Positions 1 through 5,085 of a stretch of 6,441 nucleotides of DNA are shown one piece after another; positions within the stretch are counted from its first letter, which is position 1, and every line of letters begins with the position of its first letter. Source of the stretch: Bacteroidales bacterium (GTDB taxonomy: Bacteria > Bacteroidota > Bacteroidia > Bacteroidales > UBA3663). The position numbers and the translations under genes are program-made. Below the pieces are notes generated by a model that saw only the letters and a program-made list of their open reading frames with translations, was not told where the DNA came from and ran no database searches. The stretch lies in NCBI GenBank assembly GCA_030526445.1, contig JAUNCV010000119.1, positions 1 through 6,441 on the forward strand. Direction: 5' to 3'.

Positions 1-1
1 C

Positions 2-52
2 ATAGCGGGAGGCACGCTCTGCTACATGGTGCTGGTGCAGACGATATTTTGA
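2..52 (+). CDS. C-terminal tail of an upstream gene (partial), probable membrane protein
   Basis: Reading from base 2 gives an open frame of 16 residues ending at TGA 50-52. The residues (IAGGTLCYMVLVQTIF) are strongly hydrophobic and small-residue rich, as expected for the last transmembrane helix of an integral membrane protein. Frame 1 is also open, through to a TGA at 73-75, but gives a charged, unremarkable sequence that would run into the next gene's start; frame 3 stops at once. The fragment is too short to name a family. The gap to the next start is 19 bases, so it is probably co-transcribed with it. Confidence 0.45.
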   Translation: MAGGTLCYMVLVQTIF

Positions 53-71
53 AAAATGATAGAAGATTAAA

Positions 72-386
72 ATGAATTACTCTGGTTTGATCATAGCCGT
101 CATCACATTCCTGGTGATTGGCCTCTTCCACCCTATTGTCATCAAGGGTGAGTATTATTTCGGCACTAAATGTTGGTGGGTGTTCGCACTCGCTGGTGTG
201 GCCTTCATCGTGGCAAGCCTCTTGGTGGAGGACAGCATGGTGAGCCCTATCCTGGGCGTGGTAGGCTGTTCGTGCCTGTGGAGCATCCTCGAGATCTTCG
301 AACAGAAAGAGAGGGTCGAGAAGGGATGGTTCCCGATGAATCCGAAGCGAAAGGATGAATATAAGAAGAAAGAAGATAAGCAATGA
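72..386 (+). CDS. Small integral membrane protein, DUF4491 family
   Basis: This 104-residue protein has three hydrophobic segments, at about residues 4-24, 34-52 and 57-75. They are followed by a charged, lysine-rich cytoplasmic-type tail (about 79-104, ending KKKEDKQ). The N-terminus, with a GLFHP motif, a G-E-Y-Y-F stretch and then a Cys-Trp-Trp at the start of helix 2, resembles the Bacteroidota family DUF4491 as I remember it. Length fits that family (about 95-105 residues). No catalytic motif is visible and the function is unknown. The ATG at 72 is the first in frame and the hydrophobic helix begins immediately after it. The stop codon overlaps the start of the downstream hydrolase (ATGA at 383-386), which implies translational coupling. 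The family name is recalled, not searched. Confidence 0.8.
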   Translation: MNYSGLIIAVITFLVIGLFHPIVIKGEYYFGTKCWWVFALAGVAFIVASLLVEDSMVSPILGVVGCSCLWSILEIFEQKERVEKGWFPMNPKRKDEYKKKEDKQ

Positions 387-1186
387 AAACGTTACTCTTT
401 TTACATGGTTTCTTCGCAAGTGGCAGCTGCGTACCGGCCAAGGCTCTAATCGAGGCTTTGGATGGACGGGTACGTGTGCTGACTCCAGATTTGCCTTTGC
501 ACCCCAAAGAGGCTTTGGAGAAGATTCGCTTGATTTGCGAAAAGGAACAGGTGGATCTGCTTGTGGGCAACAGTTGTGGCAGTTTCTATGCCCAGCAGCT
601 GGCTTCGGTAATTGGTATTCCTGCTTTGCTGGGCAATCCTCATTTCCGGATGACTGAGTTTCTGAAGGAGCGCATCGGGGCGCATCAATATAAGAGTCCG
701 CGTGCTGATGGCAAGCAGGATTTCGTGATCGGCGAGGCATTGATTGAGGAGTTTGCAGAGTTGGAGGACGTTCAGTTTGACTATACCAATCCTTATTACA
801 AGGACAAGGTATGGGGCATATTTGGAGAGCAGGACACGTTGGCGCAGTTCGAGCCACTTTTCTTGCAGCACTATAATAATGCCTACCACTTTCCGGGTGC
901 TCATACGCCAACTGCAGAGGAGGTCAAGACTTGGCACGCGCCACTCATTGAGAAGATGCTCATGACATTCGAACGTCCTGCGGAGCGCTACTTCCAACAC
1001 TTCAAAGGCGGTAAATACCGCTTTATTCATTCAGCCTTTGACTCAGAGACACAAGAACGCATGGTGGTCTATCAAGCGCTTTATGGCAATGAGCAATACT
1101 GGGTGCGACCTGAGAAGATGTTCTTCGAGAAGGTAACGCGCGAAGGAAAGACGTTTAATCGGTTTACGGAGATTGAAAACGATTAA
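383..1186 (+). CDS. YqiA/YcfP-type alpha/beta-fold hydrolase with C-terminal DUF1653 domain
   Basis: The N-terminal part (about residues 1-195) is a compact esterase-like alpha/beta hydrolase. It has strand 1 with HGF (8-10), a nucleophile elbow G62-N-S64-C-G66, a candidate acid D151 in FGEQD, and a candidate base H174 in PGAH. The GNP stretch at 84-86 followed by a short helix recalls the N-P segment of YqiA family esterases. The C-terminal part (about 201-264) is a separate module: HFKGGKYR, then SET, VVYQALYG, and WVRPEKMF. These match the DUF1653 family, a roughly 65-residue domain usually seen alone. There is no frameshift or stop between the parts. The product is probably cytosolic, as no signal peptide is seen. 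The substrate is unknown; a thioester or carboxyl ester is a guess from family behaviour. The start overlaps the previous stop by 4 bases and the next gene starts 2 bases after this stop. Confidence 0.85.
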   Translation: MKTLLFLHGFFASGSCVPAKALIEALDGRVRVLTPDLPLHPKEALEKIRLICEKEQVDLLVGNSCGSFYAQQLASVIGIPALLGNPHFRMTEFLKERIGAHQYKSPRADGKQDFVIGEALIEEFAELEDVQFDYTNPYYKDKVWGIFGEQDTLAQFEPLFLQHYNNAYHFPGAHTPTAEEVKTWHAPLIEKMLMTFERPAERYFQHFKGGKYRFIHSAFDSETQERMVVYQALYGNEQYWVRPEKMFFEKVTREGKTFNRFTEIEND

Positions 1187-1188
1187 GA

Positions 1189-1467
1189 ATGAAAAGTGAT
1201 AAAACTATAGAATCTCATCCTTCGTGGTTGGCCGATGGACTTGAATTACGTTGCCTCACGCCACAGGATCGTGCCAAACATAAGGCGATGAGCGATGTGA
1301 TTTACGAGGCCAAGCGCCAGGGTATTCGATACATGCTGGCTACGGCTCACCCCGACAACATCGCGAGCAATACTTCGCTGCAGCAACTTGGCTACAAGAT
1401 CATCAAGGAGTTTACCCGTGCCGGCAAGCGCAGAAATCTGCTGGTGATGGATTTAAAAGAAGAGTAA
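1189..1467 (+). CDS. Short, probably internally deleted GNAT-family N-acetyltransferase
   Basis: The product is only 92 residues, against about 140-180 for a complete GNAT protein. The C-terminal half is unmistakably GNAT-like: helix alpha-3 ending EAKRQG (40-45), strand IRYMLATA (46-53), then HPDNIASN (54-61), LGYK (67-70) and a final strand NLLVMDL (83-89). The N-terminal part (GLELRCLTPQD, 17-27) looks like GNAT strand beta-1. It runs directly into the alpha-3 region, so strands beta-2 to beta-4 and the acetyl-CoA pyrophosphate loop (R/Q-x-x-G-x-G/A) are absent. The simplest reading is an in-frame deletion leaving an inactive remnant. A second reading is that DRAKHKAMS is a degenerated motif A and only the N-terminus was lost. 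The frame stays open and spacing to both neighbours is tight (2 and 1 bases), so it is probably still translated. Confidence 0.65.
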   Translation: MKSDKTIESHPSWLADGLELRCLTPQDRAKHKAMSDVIYEAKRQGIRYMLATAHPDNIASNTSLQQLGYKIIKEFTRAGKRRNLLVMDLKEE

Positions 1468-1468
1468 T

Positions 1469-1978
1469 ATGAGAAACAAAGAAATGACTCTTGCCTCGCT
1501 CATGCAGGCAATGATAAAATATGATGGTGGCGATGTGCGTCGCATCCAGCACTTTGTAAAGGTGCATGACTTTGCACGTATGATAGCGATTGCCGAGGGC
1601 ATGAACGATGATGAACTGTTTGTACTCGAAGCTGCTGCTATTCTGCACGATGTGGGTATTCATGTGTCGGAAGAAAAATATGGTAACTGCAGCGGCAAAC
1701 ATCAGGAGGAACTGGGACCTGCAGAGGCCACGAAGGTCTTGGCCGAGGTGGATGGCTTCAACGAGAATCAGAAGGAACGCATCTGCTGGCTGATTGCTCA
1801 TCATCATACCTATACGGATGTGACCTCGTTGGATCATCGCATTCTGTTGGAGGCCGACTTCCTGGTGAACTCCTTTGAAGACGAGGTTTCGACCGATGGC
1901 ATTATTGCTTTCCGTAAGAATGTCTTCCGTTCGCCTTCGGCCATCAAGATGCTTAACGAGATGTGGAAATTAGATTGA
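1469..1978 (+). CDS. HD-domain phosphohydrolase
   Basis: This 169-residue single-domain protein carries the HD superfamily metal-binding set in order: H33 in KVHDFARMI, the doublet H60-D61 in AAILHDVGIH, H78 in GKHQEE, a H111-H112-H113 cluster in LIAHHH, and D130 in LLEADFLVN. The pattern is that of small cytosolic HD proteins that hydrolyse phosphate esters, often on nucleotides, using one or two divalent metals. The substrate cannot be told from sequence. No signal peptide or regulatory domain is visible. The ATG at 1469 lies one base after the preceding stop; a second ATG at 1484 (Met6) is a possible alternative. The very tight spacing on the 5' side argues for one transcript with the truncated GNAT gene and the hydrolase. 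Confidence 0.88.
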   Translation: MRNKEMTLASLMQAMIKYDGGDVRRIQHFVKVHDFARMIAIAEGMNDDELFVLEAAAILHDVGIHVSEEKYGNCSGKHQEELGPAEATKVLAEVDGFNENQKERICWLIAHHHTYTDVTSLDHRILLEADFLVNSFEDEVSTDGIIAFRKNVFRSPSAIKMLNEMWKLD

Positions 1979-1996
1979 AAACCTTTGAGTAACAAT

Positions 1997-2674
1997 ATGA
2001 ATCAAGAGAACATCCGCGAACAGTTTGACTTGATTGCCAAACAATATGATGAAGGCAGAAGATGTTTCATCCCTTGCTTCGATGACTATTATGTCCGTTC
2101 GCTGAGCCTGCTGAAGCAGATTGTGCCTCAGGCAAAGCGTATTGCTGACTTGGGTGCCGGAACAGGGCTTTTGACCAAAGAAATGTACCTGCTCTATCCC
2201 GATGCGAGCTTCACGCTCATCGACCTCTCGGGCGACATGCTTGAGGTGGCACGTCAGCGATTTGCTGGCATGGAGGGATTCTGCTTCGAGGTTGCAGACT
2301 ATTCGCAAAATCTGCCTAACGATTGCGACATTATCTGTTCGGCGCTCTCCATCCATCATTTGGAAGAGGAGCAGAAGGAGGCGCTTTACAAGGCTATTTA
2401 CGAGGCTTTGCCTGAGGGTGGAGTGTTTGTAAACCTCGACCAGTTCTGTGCCGATTCGCCCCAGATAGACAAGGGATGGAACGACTGGTGGATGGATTAC
2501 ATTGACCATAGTGATATCACGCCCGAGGCTAAAGCAAAGTGGCTGGAACGCAAGAAGCTGGATAGGGAAAACAGCGTGACTACTTCCATCGGTCTGCTCA
2601 AGAAGGCAGGCTTCAACCAGGTGGAATGCGTCTATCAGTTCATGAAGTTTGCAACGTTGATAGCCGTCAAATAA
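1997..2674 (+). CDS. Class I SAM-dependent methyltransferase
   Basis: From the ATG at 1997 the product is 225 residues. It has an N-terminal helical cap (MNQENIREQFDLIAKQYDEG), then SAM motif I with ADLGAGTG (about 50-57), the acidic ribose-binding residue D76 in TLIDLSGDML, a motif II/III-like VADYSQNLP (99-107), SALSIHHL (115-122) as motif IV, and LPEGGVFV (138-145). The closing strands (FNQV, FATLIAVK) finish the Rossmann-like fold. The arrangement is that of the broad methyltransf_25/ubiE-like group; the acceptor substrate is not predictable. A TTG at 1985 would add four residues (with agt aac aat); I prefer ATG 1997 because the conserved N-terminal helix begins there. The gap to the HD gene is 18 bases with this start or 6 with the TTG. 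Confidence 0.88.
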   Translation: MNQENIREQFDLIAKQYDEGRRCFIPCFDDYYVRSLSLLKQIVPQAKRIADLGAGTGLLTKEMYLLYPDASFTLIDLSGDMLEVARQRFAGMEGFCFEVADYSQNLPNDCDIICSALSIHHLEEEQKEALYKAIYEALPEGGVFVNLDQFCADSPQIDKGWNDWWMDYIDHSDITPEAKAKWLERKKLDRENSVTTSIGLLKKAGFNQVECVYQFMKFATLIAVK

Positions 2675-2675
2675 T

Positions 2676-2694
2676 GATGATTATCACGATTAAA
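2676..2694 (+). repeat. 19-base direct repeat, copy 1 (upstream of the O-acetyltransferase)
   Basis: The sequence GATGATTATCACGATTAAA begins two bases after the methyltransferase stop (TAA 2672-2674). It ends exactly 10 bases before the ATG at 2705. It is identical over all 19 bases to copy 2 at 5057-5075; the flanking bases on both sides differ. It contains an ATG (2677) that opens a 25-codon frame overlapping the downstream start out of frame. The role is unknown: it may be a leader or regulatory element, or a recombination seam. Confidence 0.75.
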
Positions 2695-2704
2695 ATATTG
2701 AACA

Positions 2705-3250
2705 ATGACAGAATACGAGAAGCAGCAAGCAGGCATGGTTTACAATGCCATTGAGCCCGAATTGATAAAGGATCTTTATGCTTGTCACGATCTTTGTTGG
2801 GAATATAATCAAATTCGCCCGACCAATGTAAAGGAGCGCAACGAGAAGATTCGCCAAATACTGGGTCAGGCCGACGAGGAGACCTTCATCAACCAGCCTT
2901 TCCATTGCGACTATGGCAAGCACATCCGTGTGGGCAAGCGGTTCTTTGCCAACTTCAACTTCACGGTCTTGGACGAGGCTCAGGTGACCATCGGCGATGA
3001 CTGTTTCATCGGCCCAAATGTAAGCATCTATACAGCCTGCCACAGTACCGATCCCGTGGAGCGCAACACCCGTCAAGAATGGGCCAAGCCTGTAACTATT
3101 GGCCACAACTGCTGGATTGGGGGCAGCGTTACGATTCTGCCCGGTGTGACCATCGGCGACAACGTAACCATCGGAGCAGGTAGTGTGGTGGTGAAGGACA
3201 TTCCCTCGAACTCTGTAGCTGTGGGCAATCCGGCTAAGGTAGTAAAATAG
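2705..3250 (+). CDS. Hexapeptide-repeat sugar O-acetyltransferase (maltose/galactoside type)
   Basis: This 181-residue protein is the full length of the maltose O-acetyltransferase/galactoside O-acetyltransferase/NodL group. Residues about 4-56 form the N-terminal helical cap (MTEYEKQQAGMVYNAIEPEL, then DLYACHDLCWEYN). Residues about 70-180 form a left-handed beta-helix with hexapeptide repeats such as VTIGDDCFIGPNVSIYT, VTIGHNCWIGGSVTILPG and VTIGDNVTIGAGSVVVKD, ending VAVGNPAKVV. The likely catalytic histidine is H113 in YTACHSTDP, and W138 in NCWIGG is typical. Family members transfer acetyl from acetyl-CoA to a sugar hydroxyl and act as cytosolic trimers. The physiological acceptor is usually uncertain, so no symbol is given. 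The gene starts 30 bases after the methyltransferase and is preceded by repeat copy 1. Confidence 0.93.
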   Translation: MTEYEKQQAGMVYNAIEPELIKDLYACHDLCWEYNQIRPTNVKERNEKIRQILGQADEETFINQPFHCDYGKHIRVGKRFFANFNFTVLDEAQVTIGDDCFIGPNVSIYTACHSTDPVERNTRQEWAKPVTIGHNCWIGGSVTILPGVTIGDNVTIGAGSVVVKDIPSNSVAVGNPAKVVK

Positions 3251-3294
3251 ATTTGATGACCCAGCTGTTGATTGAAAAATTCTTTGAATAATAG

Positions 3295-4263
3295 ATGATA
3301 AAGAAAACGATATTTTTTATTGCGACTTTCTTCGCCTGCCACCTGATGAGCACGGCGCAGACTCCAGGCTTTCACGAATACGAAGGAATCTTTTTCCGAG
3401 TTTCGGGCAATGGTTTGGAAAAACCCTCGTATATATTGGGCACCTTGCATACCATTCCTGGTGACTATGTCACGCAGATGCCATGTTTCGAGCAAGCTTT
3501 TGAGAATATCGAACAAGTCATAACCGAATTCAACTACGACGAGTTCAGAGAAAAGAGCAACAGCGAGAAATTGAAGGGCAGAGCATTGGAACGTAAAATG
3601 GCGCAGATAGACAGCCTTTACATTAAGCGAGATGGTTCGTTACGACCATTTACCGACGACCTTCCACGCCAAATGCGCGACCAGGTACTCGGCTCGCTCA
3701 ATTATTGGGGATTTGCGAATAGGTCGGAGTGGACGTTTAGCAATATATTCAACAATTTCAAGGAAGCCTATGACAAATCGGAACTTGCAAAAATCAACCA
3801 ACTGGGCTACAACTTTACTTGCTGGAAATACCCAATAGATTTTATTATAACCGATTCGTTGGCAAGAAAATACAATATACCCGTTATAGGACTTGACAAG
3901 CCTTCGGCTGCAGGACGCGAGCTAAGAGAAGAAAGCGTAAACGACCTACTACACAACCGACTTGGCAAACGCAAGGAATACTCAAAACTGTTGGGTAACG
4001 AAATTATGATATTTCGCAACAGGTATACTCCACAAGAGTACATCAAGCTTTACTTTGAGCATAAGTTCAACTATCTGAAAAACTCGTCGGATGCAGAGGT
4101 GGCAGAACGCAACAAGTGGTGGATGAAGCAACTGCCAGCACTAATAAATCAAAAACCTTCGCTGATTGCAGTTGGCTATGCACACATCTTTGATTTGTAT
4201 GATTCAGAGGGTATTCTAACCTCGCTCGAGAAACTTGGTTATACTATTGAAAGAATTGAATAA
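3295..4263 (+). CDS. Exported TraB/GumN-family protein
   Basis: This 322-residue protein starts with a probable Sec signal peptide: MIKK, a hydrophobic core to about residue 18, and a likely cleavage near STAQ (19-22). A cysteine at 15 makes a poor lipobox (FFAC), so lipidation is possible but less likely. The mature part shows TraB/GumN hallmarks: GTLH at 49-52, an acidic residue E78 in VITEF, GLDK at 199-202 where GLE is usual, an AERNKWW stretch with R272 near 270-276, and the second GxxH motif GYAH at 294-297 followed by SEGILTSLEKLGY. The two GxxH motifs are those linked to metal-dependent proteolysis in the related TIKI proteins; activity here is an inference. It probably acts in the periplasm or cell envelope. 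The gene is visibly more AT-rich than its neighbours. The preceding 44-base gap is the longest in the window. Confidence 0.88.
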   Translation: MIKKTIFFIATFFACHLMSTAQTPGFHEYEGIFFRVSGNGLEKPSYILGTLHTIPGDYVTQMPCFEQAFENIEQVITEFNYDEFREKSNSEKLKGRALERKMAQIDSLYIKRDGSLRPFTDDLPRQMRDQVLGSLNYWGFANRSEWTFSNIFNNFKEAYDKSELAKINQLGYNFTCWKYPIDFIITDSLARKYNIPVIGLDKPSAAGRELREESVNDLLHNRLGKRKEYSKLLGNEIMIFRNRYTPQEYIKLYFEHKFNYLKNSSDAEVAERNKWWMKQLPALINQKPSLIAVGYAHIFDLYDSEGILTSLEKLGYTIERIE

Positions 4264-4270
4264 TTAAATC

Positions 4271-5074
4271 ATGGCCGAGAATTGGGAGATATACGTGGAT
4301 TGGAATCCGTGGCATGGCTGCACCAAGATTAGTCCTGGGTGCAAGTATTGCTACGTCTATCGCCAGGACACAATGTACGGCAGCGAGATTTCGAGCAGCG
4401 AATGCCGCAAGACCGGCAATTACAATCTCCCCATCAAGCGGAAACGCGACAAGACGTGGAAGATTGAGAGCGGCAAGGTGGTCTTCACCTGCTTCACCTC
4501 CGACTTCCTGCTCAAGGATGCCGACCCATGGCGCGAAGATTGCTGGCTGATGATGAAGCGAAGAAGCGACCTGTGGTTTTACTTCTTCACCAAGCGCATC
4601 GACCGATTCATGGAGTGTGTGCCCGAGGATTGGGGCGATGGCTACGACAACGTACTGGTAGGCTGTACGGTAGAGAATCAGGAGATGGCCGATTACCGGT
4701 TGCCCATCTTCCGCTCGTTGCCCATCAAGCACAAGAGCATCATTGTGGCGCCTATGCTGGGGCCCATTGACCTCACCCCTTACCTTGACGAAACCATTGA
4801 GGAGGTGGCTGTGAGTGGCGAATCGGGACTCGAAGCCCGCCCTTGCGATTACGCATGGATTCTCGCCATCCGCGAACAATGTGTGAAGGCCAATATCCCC
4901 TTCCGTTTCCACCAGACGGGAGCCAAATTCATCAAGGACGGTAAGATGTACCGCATCCCTCGCAAGTTCCAGCTGAGCCAGGCACACAAGGCCAACATCG
5001 ACTACAAAATCGGCAAGTTCTTTGTGCCAGAGACGGTAAAGTTCGAATGGAAAGAGGATGATTATCACGATTAA
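4271..5074 (+). CDS. Phage Gp37/Gp68 family (DUF5131) protein, putative radical-SAM-like
   Basis: The N-terminus WNPWHGCTKISPGCKYCY (11-28) is the signature of the phage Gp37/Gp68 family. It gives a cysteine cluster C17-X6-C24-X2-C27 that could hold an iron-sulfur cluster. Further family-like blocks are VVFTCFTSDFL (70-80), FFTKRIDRF (105-113), VGCTVENQEMADYRLPIF (130-147), IVAPMLGPIDL (158-168), and VSGESG (181-186). Length (267 residues) is normal. The family has been related to radical SAM enzymes such as spore photoproduct lyase, but the CX6CX2C spacing differs from the classic CX3CX2C. The biochemical role is unknown. Family members are common both in phages and on chromosomes; no other phage gene is present here. 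The gap from the GumN gene is 7 bases. The last five codons and the stop are formed by repeat copy 2. Confidence 0.88.
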   Translation: MAENWEIYVDWNPWHGCTKISPGCKYCYVYRQDTMYGSEISSSECRKTGNYNLPIKRKRDKTWKIESGKVVFTCFTSDFLLKDADPWREDCWLMMKRRSDLWFYFFTKRIDRFMECVPEDWGDGYDNVLVGCTVENQEMADYRLPIFRSLPIKHKSIIVAPMLGPIDLTPYLDETIEEVAVSGESGLEARPCDYAWILAIREQCVKANIPFRFHQTGAKFIKDGKMYRIPRKFQLSQAHKANIDYKIGKFFVPETVKFEWKEDDYHD

Positions 5075-5075
5075 A
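5057..5075 (+). repeat. 19-base direct repeat, copy 2 (upstream of the MBL-GNAT gene)
   Basis: GATGATTATCACGATTAAA, identical to copy 1, here supplies codons 263-267 (D-D-Y-H-D) and the stop of the DUF5131 gene. It ends exactly 10 bases before the ATG at 5086, the same distance as copy 1 has to its downstream start. The internal ATG (5058) opens a 21-codon frame starting MIITIK, as in copy 1. It overlaps the next gene in the same relative frame (+1). The spacer to the start (caattatctt) is different in sequence from that of copy 1. Confidence 0.75.
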
Positions 5076-5085
5076 CAATTATCTT

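Noticed and set aside
1179..1187. A partial match (acgattaag) to the 19-base repeat just before the truncated GNAT gene
   Set aside because: Only about eight bases agree, and they encode the natural N-D-stop end of the hydrolase. Chance is a sufficient explanation.
1970..2509. Minus-strand open frame of 179 codons opposite the methyltransferase
   Set aside because: The plus strand has complete SAM-binding motifs; the minus frame is a shadow with no recognisable motif.
3252..3286. Possible Bacteroidota promoter (TTTG at 3252-3255 and ATTCTTTG at 3279-3286) before the GumN gene
   Set aside because: The downstream box does not match TAnnTTTG at its first two bases, the spacing is a little long, and the implied transcript start would be almost at the ATG. 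Too weak to list.
4244..5068. Long open frame on the minus strand (274 codons) opposite the DUF5131 gene
   Set aside because: It mirrors a plus-strand gene with clear family motifs. The minus-strand product shows no recognisable domain, and all neighbours are on the plus strand.
2676..5075. Integron-cassette or CRISPR-like array based on the repeated 19-mer
   Set aside because: There are only two copies about 2.4 kb apart, with no attC-like inverted structure, integrase or cas genes.
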